Part shown: positions 1-8,014 of the stretch, in pieces
Layout of the letters: each line of letters opens with the position of its first letter
How positions within the stretch are numbered: the stretch's first letter is position 1
Source: Deltaproteobacteria bacterium
GTDB lineage: Bacteria; Myxococcota_A; Polyangia; Haliangiales; Haliangiaceae
Assembly: GCA_020630875.1 (NCBI GenBank)
Contig: JAHDIH010000002.1
Coordinates: forward strand, 619,102-683,101
Direction of reading: 5' to 3'
Length of the DNA stretch: 64,000 nucleotides
Notes under the pieces: generated by a model
Databases searched by the model: none
Seen by the model: only the letters and a program-made list of their open reading frames with translations
What the model was told of the DNA's origin: nothing
Program-made: the position numbers and the translations under genes

Positions 1-345
1 TCGTGCACTTTCATCTTCGGGTTCTTGTTTCAAGCAGTAGCGGATAGACAACTTCAAATCTTTTTAAAAGACAAGAAGCCCGGCGCTGTCATGAACAAAG
101 GTCTTTGGCGGTACAGTAGACACCCAAACTACTTTGGTGAAGTTGTGCTTTGGTGGGGCATGTACATCATTGTCGCCGCTGCCGGCGGTGCCTATACGGT
201 GTTCGCGCCAGCGCTTATCACGTTTTTGATATTAAAAGTGTCCGGTGTCGTTATGCTTGAAAAAGATATCGCCAAGAGACGTCCGCAATATGCGGAGTAC
301 GTTAGAACTACCAGCTCTTTCATTCCGAGGTTGCCAAGGAAGTGA
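1..345 (+). CDS. DUF1295 / steroid 5-alpha-reductase-like membrane protein, C-terminal part
   Basis: The reading frame is open from the first base, so the N-terminus lies outside the window; about 114 codons are visible. The segment KGLWRYSRHPNYFGEVVLWW is the hallmark of the DUF1295/isoprenylcysteine methyltransferase-like fold, where the RHPNY motif sits near the cofactor site. Hydrophobic segments flank it, so this is an integral membrane protein. Family members are usually annotated as steroid 5-alpha reductase-like enzymes, but the real substrate is unknown. The last 26 bases overlap the end of convergent hcrB. Family assignment is secure; function is not. Confidence 0.85.
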   Translation, partial: SCTFIFGFLFQAVADRQLQIFLKDKKPGAVMNKGLWRYSRHPNYFGEVVLWWGMYIIVAAAGGAYTVFAPALITFLILKVSGVVMLEKDIAKRRPQYAEYVRTTSSFIPRLPRK

Positions 346-1300
346 CCCCGCGTTTGCCGTAGACCGGTAGTACCCGCCTGCGGTACGCGGCGTCGTAGGG
401 AACGTTGCCGAGTGGTTTGCATTGCTTACCTATCAGTGCAGAGACCGCCTCGCCTAAGGCTTCGCTACCGATAGCAAGCCCGATAAGTTTATCGGTCCCC
501 TTCAACATCTTTGGTTTGGCGTTTAGCACTGATGCTACAATCGTTGCGCTGGTAACACGTTGTGAGCCATCATGGTCAAAGACTAATGCCAAGCTAACAA
601 GTGGAAAGTCTATGTTCTTTCGAACCGTCCATTTTACGTAACGTTGGGTTTGATTGTCCTTGATTGGCACGTGCACTGCCGTCATGAGTTCATCCGACTC
701 TTTGTTGATGTGGTGGGTACCGTCATTATTGTAGTATTCGCGAATGGGGACGCGTCTTTCGCCTCGGACAGACTCCAGAATGATGGTAGCATCAAGCGCG
801 ACTAAAACAGGAACGCAGTCTGAAGACATAGCCGCTACGCAGTTTTTGCCGCCTTTGACCACGTGACAAACGTCTCCTTCGGACTTCAAACAACCGCCAA
901 TAGCGGAACGCCAAAACTCCGTTTGGTTTACATAGCGGCAGCGAGTGTCTAAGTGGATGTTGCCGCCAATGGTCGCGCCGTTGCGGATGGACGGACTTGC
1001 CACCACCGATGCGGCTTTCGCGAGAGCAGGGGAGAACTCTAACACCTCAGAATTAGTAGCAATCTCTGTAAGGGTTGCATTCGAAGCTATGCACATCGCT
1101 CCGTGAAATTTCTCGGTCGATGGAAAATCTTGAACTTGGGTAATGTCCACTAGAAGCTTTGGAGAGTCTAAGTGGTGTTTTAAGTTTGGAAGAATGTCCG
1201 TCCCTCCCGCTATCACTCGAGCGCCATCTTGGGCAAGTAACTTTACCGCCTCTGCGACTGTTTTGGGAGAGATTACATCAATAGGGGGAAGTCTCAGCAT
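320..1300 (-). CDS. hcrB: 4-hydroxybenzoyl-CoA reductase beta subunit (FAD, [4Fe-4S])
   Basis: FAD-binding subunit of a xanthine-oxidase-family enzyme, 326 residues. The N-terminal IAGGTDILPNL (about 30-40) and IGGNIHLDTRC (about 111-121) match the FAD-binding segments of CO dehydrogenase/xanthine dehydrogenase medium subunits. The decisive feature is a Cys-rich insertion with Cys121, 137, 145 and 154. Its spacing (15, 7 and 8 residues) is that of the extra [4Fe-4S]-binding loop known from Thauera HcrB and absent from ordinary family members. That separates it from generic xanthine dehydrogenases. It is third in the hcrC-hcrA-hcrB operon, with its ATG overlapping the end of hcrA by 7 bases. 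The role is electron transfer from ferredoxin to the molybdenum subunit during reductive removal of the 4-hydroxyl group. Confidence 0.9.
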   Translation of the reverse strand: MLRLPPIDVISPKTVAEAVKLLAQDGARVIAGGTDILPNLKHHLDSPKLLVDITQVQDFPSTEKFHGAMCIASNATLTEIATNSEVLEFSPALAKAASVVASPSIRNGATIGGNIHLDTRCRYVNQTEFWRSAIGGCLKSEGDVCHVVKGGKNCVAAMSSDCVPVLVALDATIILESVRGERRVPIREYYNNDGTHHINKESDELMTAVHVPIKDNQTQRYVKWTVRKNIDFPLVSLALVFDHDGSQRVTSATIVASVLNAKPKMLKGTDKLIGLAIGSEALGEAVSALIGKQCKPLGNVPYDAAYRRRVLPVYGKRGVTSLATSE

Positions 1301-3663
1301 GATGCCTCCTTTTTGGCGTCGAGCGCGGCAAGAATTCTTTCCGGCGAAAATGGGGTGCGATCCAATCGGATGCCTACCGCGTCGTATATGGCATTGGCAA
1401 TGGCAGGAATTATTGGGTGAAGTGGACCTTCACCAGCTTCTTTAGCTCCGTAAGGTCCCTGCTCGTCGGGGTGCTCTACAATGAAACTATGAATCTCGGG
1501 GGTGTCTTGGAATGTTGGAAGTCGGTAGTCTAGAAGGCTTGGACCAGTGTGTACACCACCAAGTTCTTCGTCTACTTTATGCTCTTCCATCAAAGCTTCT
1601 GCAAGGCCCATGTAAACACTGCCTTCCATTTGCCCTTCCACAATCATGGGACTCAAAGCTTTGCCGCAATCGTGGGCGACCCAAACATCGTTAACCGTAA
1701 GGTGACCGGTCTCGATGTCCACTTCTACTTCCGCGACGTGCGCCGTGAAGCTGTAAGCTGGTGAAGCGCCAATGGTACCGCCGCGGTAATCTCCATGACG
1801 ATCTTTGGGGGTATCGTAATTTCCTGCCGCAGTTAACAGACCAAACTTGGTTTCCGCCAATTGAAAAGCTTCGGCTAGAGGAATGGATTTTTCTGGATCG
1901 GTAATGTCCATCGCGTGGCCTTCGCACAGAGTGACGTTTTTCGCTGAAGTCTTCCAGTGTTCGGCGGTGGCTTGCCGCACCAAAGAACGAAGCCTTTTGG
2001 CAGCTTGTAAGCAAGCATTTCCAACCATCAGCGTAATTCGCGAAGAGTAAGCGCCCAGGTCTACAGGGCATAAGTCGCTGTCGGCACTGATAACGCGAAT
2101 ATCATCCAGTGGCAGACCTAATTCTTCTGAAACGATCACCGCCACCATCGTGTTTGACCCCTGTCCAATGTCGTTGGCTCCGGTGAAAACTCTTGCTCTA
2201 CCAGAACGATCGAGTGTTATCTGCACTGCCGCTTGCGGCATGTCGTTGGGGTAGATGCAGTAGTTGGTCCCGGATATGTACGTGCTGCCTGCTACGCCCA
2301 ATCCTTTGCCTGTTGGAAGTTTTCCGTAGCGCTTTTTCCAATCCGACGCCTTTTCCACTTTTTCAAGACACTCTAGAAAGCCGTTGGAGCCAACTGCAAA
2401 ACCGTTCACCGTCCGAGTATTTTCGCCGATGAAGTTTCGCCGTCGAAGCTCGATGGGATCAATCGACAACTTTTCAGCGGCTTTGTCGAGCTGGCATTCC
2501 ATTGCAAATCGTGGTTGCACACTGCCATGACCACGTTTTGGACCGCAGGCTGGTTTGTTGGTGTAAGCTCTAGTTGAGTTGAATCGGTAGGTTGGAAAGT
2601 CGTAAGGAGCGCAAAGCAATTGACCCGAGTAGTACGTTGTGACCAAACCAAAACTTGAGTAGGCGCCACCGTCGATGATCGTTTTTGCGTCAACGCCCGT
2701 GATTTTGCCGTCTTTTCGAAAGCCCGTCCGGTACTTCATCTGCATGGGGTGTCTGCCGCGATGGCTGTAGAAGACTTCTTCCCTTGTATAGAGGAATTTT
2801 ACGGGTCTACCGGTTTCCATCGCTAATTTTGCAGCGCAGAATTCTAAGTCGAAGGGTTCGCTTTTTCCGCCGAATGCTCCTCCCAACGGAGGTTGGATGA
2901 CGCGGATCCGGTTTGCTGGGTAGTGTAGTACTTTCGCGAGTTCGCGATGAAGGTAATGAGATACTTGCGTCGACGACCACATGGTCAAAACGCCATTAGG
3001 TTCCATGTAGGCCACGGCACAGTGAGGCTCAATGGCTGCATGGGTTGTCCCCGCAAAGTAGTAGTCACCTTCGATAATGAGATGAGCGTCATCGATGGAT
3101 TGGTCAACGTCACCAAAGTCGAGCCGCACTTTTTTAGAAAGGTTTTTCTTGCGAGAGTAAGGATTAATTTGCTCTGCATCTTCGTGGAGCGCGTCTTCTG
3201 GAGTGAAGTACGCGGGAAGCGTTTTATAGTCGACCTCGATCAGGCGCAGCGCTTCGTTAGCGACGTCTTCACTCTCTGCTGCAACAGCAGCTATGCCGTC
3301 TCCGACGTAACAGACCTTGTCGATGCAAAGTGCATTTTCATCGGGCGTCCATGGAATCACCCCGTAAGGCGTTGGCATGCTTTTGCCGTCAATCGCGGCG
3401 TGTACTCCAGGCAGTGCGAGCGCCTTCGATAAATCAATACGCTTAATTTCAGCGTGAGCATGAGGACTACGCTTGATTTTTCCGTGGAGCATTCCTGGGA
3501 GTTTGATGTCGTCTGCGTAGCGAGCGAGACCCATCATTCGCACGACGGCGTCGACTTTTCTGTGTTTGTTTCCTAGTTGCCAATGAGCTTCTTTCGATTC
3601 TTCTACACCAGACTTTTCTTTTGTGAAGCTTACCCGATGCTTAGGATTTACTTTGCCTCCCAT
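1294..3663 (-). CDS. hcrA: 4-hydroxybenzoyl-CoA reductase alpha subunit (molybdopterin)
   Basis: Large molybdenum-cofactor subunit, 789 residues, normal family length. An aldehyde oxidase/xanthine dehydrogenase a/b hammerhead occupies about residues 30-150 and the Mo-binding domains follow. Visible motifs are GGAFGGKSEPFD, the HcrA-like RGHGSVQPRFAMEC, and GPYGAKEAGEGPLHP from residue 736, whose Glu745 is the expected catalytic carboxylate. The enzyme reduces 4-hydroxybenzoyl-CoA to benzoyl-CoA using low-potential electrons and is usually active without oxygen. Its ATG overlaps the hcrC stop by one base (TAATG), so translation is coupled. Among family branches HCR is the best fit, mainly because of the [4Fe-4S] loop in the neighbouring beta subunit. 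Confidence 0.88.
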   Translation of the reverse strand: MGGKVNPKHRVSFTKEKSGVEESKEAHWQLGNKHRKVDAVVRMMGLARYADDIKLPGMLHGKIKRSPHAHAEIKRIDLSKALALPGVHAAIDGKSMPTPYGVIPWTPDENALCIDKVCYVGDGIAAVAAESEDVANEALRLIEVDYKTLPAYFTPEDALHEDAEQINPYSRKKNLSKKVRLDFGDVDQSIDDAHLIIEGDYYFAGTTHAAIEPHCAVAYMEPNGVLTMWSSTQVSHYLHRELAKVLHYPANRIRVIQPPLGGAFGGKSEPFDLEFCAAKLAMETGRPVKFLYTREEVFYSHRGRHPMQMKYRTGFRKDGKITGVDAKTIIDGGAYSSFGLVTTYYSGQLLCAPYDFPTYRFNSTRAYTNKPACGPKRGHGSVQPRFAMECQLDKAAEKLSIDPIELRRRNFIGENTRTVNGFAVGSNGFLECLEKVEKASDWKKRYGKLPTGKGLGVAGSTYISGTNYCIYPNDMPQAAVQITLDRSGRARVFTGANDIGQGSNTMVAVIVSEELGLPLDDIRVISADSDLCPVDLGAYSSRITLMVGNACLQAAKRLRSLVRQATAEHWKTSAKNVTLCEGHAMDITDPEKSIPLAEAFQLAETKFGLLTAAGNYDTPKDRHGDYRGGTIGASPAYSFTAHVAEVEVDIETGHLTVNDVWVAHDCGKALSPMIVEGQMEGSVYMGLAEALMEEHKVDEELGGVHTGPSLLDYRLPTFQDTPEIHSFIVEHPDEQGPYGAKEAGEGPLHPIIPAIANAIYDAVGIRLDRTPFSPERILAALDAKKEASC

Positions 3664-4145
3664 TACTTCACTTCCTCGTAACGCTCTGATGCTTCCACTA
3701 CAGCATCAACGATTTTGGTATAGCCGGTACAGCGGCAAAGGTTACTCGCCAATGCTTCTCGCACTTCATCTCGGGTCACTGCGCGTCCGACTTGCTTAAG
3801 GAAATCATCCGCGGCCATTAGAATACCGGGAGTACAAAAACCGCATTGAGCAGCAACGTGCTTGTCGAAACAATCGTGCAGAGGATGCAGGTGTTTTCCA
3901 GTCATGCCTTCGACGGTGGTTACGCTTTTTCCCTCCGCCTGAGAGGATAGGGTCAAGCAAGACAAGCGGCTTTGACCGTCTATCTGCACAGTGCATGCGC
4001 CACAATCTCCTTTGTCGCAACCTTGCTTGGTTCCGATTTGATCGAGGTCGTAACGAAGGACCTCTAAAAGAGTGTGATGGGGCGGTGCTGCAACAGATAC
4101 TTGTTGTCCATTGAGTGTGAACGAAAGTAGCTTCGGTTCGGCCAT
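3663..4145 (-). CDS. hcrC: 4-hydroxybenzoyl-CoA reductase gamma subunit (two [2Fe-2S])
   Basis: Small iron-sulfur subunit, 160 residues. The N-terminal plant-ferredoxin-type cluster is bound by Cys43, 48, 51 and 63 (GCDKGDCGACTVQIDG). The C-terminal helical cluster is bound by Cys101, 104, 137 and 139 (CGFC and CRCTGY). All eight ligands of the family are present. It is the first gene of the hcr operon; ATG at 4145 leaves a 180-base divergent region shared with the thiolase. By itself this subunit does not discriminate HCR from other molybdenum hydroxylases, so the name rests on its partners. Confidence 0.88.
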   Translation of the reverse strand: MAEPKLLSFTLNGQQVSVAAPPHHTLLEVLRYDLDQIGTKQGCDKGDCGACTVQIDGQSRLSCLTLSSQAEGKSVTTVEGMTGKHLHPLHDCFDKHVAAQCGFCTPGILMAADDFLKQVGRAVTRDEVREALASNLCRCTGYTKIVDAVVEASERYEEVK

Positions 4146-4223
4146 ACAAGCTTATCTCAAAGGATGACGGATCTCCGCAACCGTTAAGGTGCCAGAGACT
4201 CGATTTGGGTAAGATTTAGTCGC

Positions 4224-4249
4224 TGAATTGGCTATTTTGCCCCAATTCA
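4224..4249. promoter_or_regulatory. Inverted repeat between hcrC and the thiolase gene, possible operator
   Basis: TGAATTGG (4224-4231) and CCAATTCA (4242-4249) form a perfect 8-base inverted repeat with a 10-base spacer, in the middle of the divergent hcrC/thiolase region. No T-run follows, so it looks like a protein-binding site and not a terminator. The regulator is unknown. It shares no obvious core with the TGCA-type site near boxR. Confidence 0.45.
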
Positions 4250-4325
4250 ATCTCCGCTTAGGTCTCGGTCGTTAAAACCTGCAAAAATTCCGTGACACCG
4301 CAATTTCCCGTTGATACCAGCTGTC

Positions 4326-5561
4326 ATGGCCAATCGATGTTTCGTTTTTGATGGGGTTCGCACTCCTTTTGCCAAACATCAGACCAGTCTCGAGCTTCAC
4401 GACACACTCGCGCTTTCGACGGTAGTTGTGAATGCGTTAAACAAACGGGTTGGTGCGTTGGAAGTGGACGGTCTTGTATTTGGTCATGTCGTGCCGGTCT
4501 CTGCGTTTTCCAACATTGCTCGAGAAGTCGTTTTTGACAGCGAACTGGAAGATGGTGTGAGTGCTCATAGTACGTCTGCGGCTTGCGTAACCAGTTACTA
4601 TTCAATAGCGAGTGCTTCTGACTCGATCATGGTGGGACGAAAAGAATTGATGATCGCTGGTGGGGCGGATAGTCCGACTCACGTGTCCATCGCACTGAGC
4701 CCCAAGCTGTCTAAGGCGGTAGCATCGGCCATATCACAAAAGGGATTCGGAAGACTTAGATCTCTATCGGCACTCAAACTCTCCGATCTTTCTCCATCCA
4801 TCCCGGCGATCCGTGACCGAAAGTCGGGATTGACCATGGGAGAAGCCGCGGAGCTTATGGCAAGAGAATGGGGAATTACACGAGAACGCCAAGATGAGTT
4901 CTCGTTAAGAAGTCACCGATTGGCGGCGCAAGCAGCGGATGGTGGTGTTTTCGATGCTGAAATTGTTCCCTGCACCAGTAACCAGGGAATGTACTCTAAG
5001 GACAACACCATTCGTCGAGACCAGAGCATTAGTGATTATCGCAAACGCAAACCTACGTCACCGAACGGCTCCATCACCGCTGCGACAAGTTCGCCAATTA
5101 GCGACGGCGCCGCAGCTGTTTTAGTTGGGGGAGAACGTATTGCCAAGCAACGAGAGCCACTGGCAGAAATCGTAGATATCGTTTTTACCGGTTCTTCCGC
5201 AAAGCAAATGCTCGCCGGCCCCGCTCATGCCATTCCGCAAATTCTCAAGCGCAACAGTCTGAGCATGGATGACATCGAAGTGCTCGATATTCATGAAGCC
5301 TTTGCGGCACAGGTGCTTGCGGTAGAAGCAATGCTCAAAACGCGTAGTTTCTGTCAAGATCACGGATACCGAGCCGTCGAATTAAATTGGGACAAGACCA
5401 ATCAACTTGGTGGTTCGCTAGCGATCGGTCATCCATTTGCCGCCACAGGAGCTAGGCAGGTGACGCAGACGGCTCGTTTGTTACAAAAGCGAAAAGGCTA
5501 CGGACTTTGCGTAGCATGCGGGATGGGCGGCCTTGGGGCTGCTATTTTGATGCGAAGCTAG
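4326..5561 (+). CDS. FadI-type 3-ketoacyl-CoA thiolase / acetyl-CoA acyltransferase
   Basis: Thiolase of about 411 residues. The nucleophilic Cys lies in TSAACVTSYYS, the catalytic His in IHEAFAAQ and GHPFAATGARQ, and the second Cys in CGMGGLGAA. The N-terminus RTPFAKHQT and the block NIAREVV are typical of the FadI branch. It cleaves 3-oxoacyl-CoA to acetyl-CoA and a shortened acyl-CoA. A TTG lies 15 bases upstream in frame, but ATG 4326 gives the usual family N-terminus and is preferred. It is divergent from hcr, so it may serve the beta-oxidation-like end of aromatic acyl-CoA breakdown; a general fatty-acid role is equally possible. Confidence 0.82.
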   Translation: MANRCFVFDGVRTPFAKHQTSLELHDTLALSTVVVNALNKRVGALEVDGLVFGHVVPVSAFSNIAREVVFDSELEDGVSAHSTSAACVTSYYSIASASDSIMVGRKELMIAGGADSPTHVSIALSPKLSKAVASAISQKGFGRLRSLSALKLSDLSPSIPAIRDRKSGLTMGEAAELMAREWGITRERQDEFSLRSHRLAAQAADGGVFDAEIVPCTSNQGMYSKDNTIRRDQSISDYRKRKPTSPNGSITAATSSPISDGAAAVLVGGERIAKQREPLAEIVDIVFTGSSAKQMLAGPAHAIPQILKRNSLSMDDIEVLDIHEAFAAQVLAVEAMLKTRSFCQDHGYRAVELNWDKTNQLGGSLAIGHPFAATGARQVTQTARLLQKRKGYGLCVACGMGGLGAAILMRS

Positions 5562-5622
5562 CACCCAGACATGCCGGTGAGTTGCCTTCACTGCTTCTGT
5601 GATCGATGTCAACCCATGCTTC

Positions 5623-5651
5623 TTGACGCCGCAAGGCTCACGAGGTAGATC
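5623..5651 (+). promoter_or_regulatory. Possible sigma-70-like promoter for rpsU
   Basis: TTGACG (5623-5628) is followed after 17 bases by TAGATC (5646-5651). Transcription would begin only a few bases before the rpsU ATG at 5663, giving an almost leaderless mRNA. The -35 is good and the -10 is weak, so this is tentative. Confidence 0.3.
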
Positions 5652-5662
5652 CACGGTCTACT

Positions 5663-5878
5663 ATGGACAATTTTGGCAAACCAATCGAAGTCGAGGTTCG
5701 TGACAGCCTTGAGAAAGCAATGAAAATCCTTAAGCAAAAGATGGCTAAAGAAGGGATTTTGCAAGAGCTAAAGCGTCGCCGATTTTACGAAAAGCCAAGC
5801 ATTCGTAAGAAGAGAAAATCTCGCGAAGCTCGTAAACGAAACGCGCGTGAAAACAAACGCCGATTCACGAGTCGATAG
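5663..5878 (+). CDS. rpsU: 30S ribosomal protein bS21
   Basis: A 71-residue, very basic protein matching bS21: N-terminal acidic and hydrophobic stretch, then RRRFYEKPSIRKKRKS and a Lys/Arg-rich tail. bS21 sits on the 30S platform near the anti-Shine-Dalgarno region and helps initiation. The stop codon TAG is directly followed by the ATG of prmA, so rpsU-prmA-rsmE looks like a translation-related operon. No clear Shine-Dalgarno sequence sits at normal distance; GAGGT lies about 15 bases upstream. Confidence 0.93.
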   Translation: MDNFGKPIEVEVRDSLEKAMKILKQKMAKEGILQELKRRRFYEKPSIRKKRKSREARKRNARENKRRFTSR

Positions 5879-6757
5879 ATGACGACATGGTGCGAAGTAG
5901 TCGTACCTTGCACTGAGCACATCGAAGAATTCGGTGCGTTGCTCATTGGGCGCATGCCTGAAACCTCCGAAGGGCTCATCGAGCATACCGATGGTGTAGG
6001 TTTTTGGGTCGAACTAAATACTTCAGAGGAAGTTCTAGCAAGATTATCCGCCATCGTAGGGGAGTTCGATCAAGCTCGGTACGGTCTCGGCAAAGCCGAG
6101 ATTCGCGGTTCTCTCGACGAGTCGGATTGGCGAGAAGCTTGGAAAAAATATTTTAAGGTAGAGCGCCTAACTAGTCAGGTTGTTGTAGTGCCAAGTTGGG
6201 AGCAATACGTAGAGGTAGAAGGTGATCTGGTGATTCATCTTGATCCGGGGCAAGCCTTTGGTACAGGAGCTCACGCCACCACTAGATTGCTACTTGCCGC
6301 ACTACAAAAACTTCATGATGATGAAGTATCCATCGCGAACTTTGCCGACATTGGCTGTGGAAGCGCCATACTTTCAATTGCCGCCAAAAAGATGTGGCCG
6401 GAATCGCAGGGGATGGCAATTGATATCGATCCGGTGGCAATTACTGCTGCGGTAGAGAATGCGAAACGTAATCAATGCGATATAGTCATTGGTGAAGGAA
6501 TTCCAGCAGATGTCACAGAAACCTACCAACTGGTGCTAGCAAACATTCAAGCCCCTGTTCATCTCAAAAATATTGACCACTTCAAAAGAATGACCGCAGC
6601 CAACGGCCATCTTTTTCTGTCTGGAATCTTAGGGCACCAGGTTGCTGCTGTTGTTGCGGCCTTCGAGAAAAGTGGCGGTTTTGCAGTGGTTGGAACAGAA
6701 TCTGACATGGACAAAGACGAGTGGGTATCGATACATTTGCGCGCAAACGAAGACTGA
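5879..6757 (+). CDS. prmA: Ribosomal protein L11 methyltransferase
   Basis: SAM-dependent methyltransferase, 292 residues, matching PrmA. It has an N-terminal ferredoxin-like substrate-recognition domain, then GQAFGTGAHATTRL (about 122-135), the SAM-binding motif DIGCGSAILSIAA, and LANIQAPVHL in place of the usual NILA-xPL motif. It trimethylates ribosomal protein uL11. It begins immediately after the rpsU stop and overlaps the next gene by 37 bases, as in many genomes where prmA and rsmE are adjacent. Confidence 0.92.
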   Translation: MTTWCEVVVPCTEHIEEFGALLIGRMPETSEGLIEHTDGVGFWVELNTSEEVLARLSAIVGEFDQARYGLGKAEIRGSLDESDWREAWKKYFKVERLTSQVVVVPSWEQYVEVEGDLVIHLDPGQAFGTGAHATTRLLLAALQKLHDDEVSIANFADIGCGSAILSIAAKKMWPESQGMAIDIDPVAITAAVENAKRNQCDIVIGEGIPADVTETYQLVLANIQAPVHLKNIDHFKRMTAANGHLFLSGILGHQVAAVVAAFEKSGGFAVVGTESDMDKDEWVSIHLRANED

Positions 6758-7452
6758 TTCTACGGCAGGATAGTCTACAGAATATCATCCTTACGGGGGA
6801 TGAGCATCGCTACGTAACCCGCGCCTTGCGAATGCGGCCGGGAGATTGGATTTCTGTGGGCGACGGCCGGGGAACTGTCGCCGACTGTAAAATTGTATCC
6901 ATCTCCAAGTCTTCGGTTGCATTGTTGACTCATGAGGTAAGAGAGTTTCCGGCTTCGACCATTCAAGTTGTGGTGGGGGTTAGTATTCTCAAGACCAATG
7001 CAATGGAAGTCGCTGTAAAAATGCTGACGGAGATAGGAGTTCATACAATCGTTCCCATTGAAGCGACGCGAAGCTTATCCACAGCGTCAAAGATTAATCG
7101 AAAAAGATTAAACGACTTGATAAAAAGTGCAGCCGCTCAAAGCGGTAGAGCATGGTTGCCGATACTAGCGAGCAGTGAGTCACTCCGTGATTTTGTGGGA
7201 CGGTTTGCGGCGGGGACGAGTTGCTTTGCGTTTACTCAAGATAGCGGTCGGCGTTTGCCATCTGACATCAATAACGATGCAGCCCTTATTTCGGGGCCTG
7301 AGGGTGGGTTTGCGCCGGAAGAGCTGGAAATTATTGAGAATTCGTCTTTTGGCTTCTATTCATTGGGACCGCATACGCTGAGAGCCGAAACAGCTAGTTG
7401 TGCTGCCGCTGCCGCTGTGTTTTCGCGAATTGCTGTCAAAGGCAGCGAATAA
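6721..7452 (+). CDS. rsmE: 16S rRNA m3U1498 methyltransferase
   Basis: 243-residue SPOUT-class methyltransferase. Landmarks are LTGDEHRYVTRALRMRPGD near the N-terminus (PUA-like domain), then ISGPEGGFAPEELE and LGPHTLRAETA, which form the trefoil-knot SAM site. It methylates U1498 of 16S rRNA. GTG 6721 is chosen because it is the only plausible start upstream of the conserved N-terminal block; it puts the start inside prmA with a 37-base overlap. Confidence 0.9.
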   Translation: MGIDTFARKRRLILRQDSLQNIILTGDEHRYVTRALRMRPGDWISVGDGRGTVADCKIVSISKSSVALLTHEVREFPASTIQVVVGVSILKTNAMEVAVKMLTEIGVHTIVPIEATRSLSTASKINRKRLNDLIKSAAAQSGRAWLPILASSESLRDFVGRFAAGTSCFAFTQDSGRRLPSDINNDAALISGPEGGFAPEELEIIENSSFGFYSLGPHTLRAETASCAAAAAVFSRIAVKGSE

Positions 7453-7468
7453 TTGCCTCCAAGATCAA

Positions 7469-7486
7469 TTTAGTCATATAACTAAA
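7469..7486. promoter_or_regulatory. Short inverted repeat just before the RDD gene
   Basis: TTTAGT (7469-7474) and ACTAAA (7481-7486) are a perfect 6-base inverted repeat separated by CATATA, two bases before the ATG of the RDD gene. It could be an operator or a weak hairpin over the start site. Evidence is limited to symmetry and position. Confidence 0.3.
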
Positions 7487-7488
7487 CT

Positions 7489-8013
7489 ATGGAAAAGACC
7501 GCCGAAGCCGCTAACAACGGACGGAAACAAACGGCCTTGTACAAGGCTTCGGGATTTTGGATTCGTGTTGGTGGTGCAGCCATAGACTTCTTACTCATTA
7601 TGTTTGCATCGTTGATTCTTTTTTGGATCATTACGTCTCTATTCGATATCAACTTTCCAGCCAACCGAAAGACAGGCATTGCATTGTGGTTCGACCTTGA
7701 TTATTGGCTTGATATTTTTCTAGCCAGCGATCCTGCGCTACTGACATGGCTAACGATATTTCTAGCGACGATGACGATATACTTTCTGTCTTTTCAGCTG
7801 CTGTGGAGTCGAACGCCGGGCATGCAGGTTACTAAGTCAAAAATTATCGATGAATACGGAGAAAGCCTTTCAATCAACAAAGCCGCAAGAAGAACGGCGG
7901 GTTATTGGCTTAACTTCGCGACGCTTGGATTGGGTTTCTTATGGGTGGGATTTGATATTGAGCATCGGGGGTTGCACGACTGGGTAGCTAGAACCTACGT
8001 CGTTCAAGAATAA
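7489..8013 (+). CDS. RDD-family membrane protein
   Basis: 174-residue membrane protein with the RDD signature: an early RVGGAAIDFLLI segment entering the first membrane helix, a second long hydrophobic pair around residues 80-105, SRTPGMQ, and the C-terminal DIEHRGLHDWVARTYVV. RDD proteins are small inner-membrane proteins; a few act in Na+/H+ exchange, most have no assigned role. The next gene begins one base after its stop, so the two are probably cotranscribed. Confidence 0.85.
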   Translation: MEKTAEAANNGRKQTALYKASGFWIRVGGAAIDFLLIMFASLILFWIITSLFDINFPANRKTGIALWFDLDYWLDIFLASDPALLTWLTIFLATMTIYFLSFQLLWSRTPGMQVTKSKIIDEYGESLSINKAARRTAGYWLNFATLGLGFLWVGFDIEHRGLHDWVARTYVVQE

Positions 8014-8014
8014 T

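Noticed and set aside
2947..3432. 161-codon frame antisense to hcrA
   Set aside because: Shadow of a conserved molybdenum subunit gene; no own ribosome site or family match.
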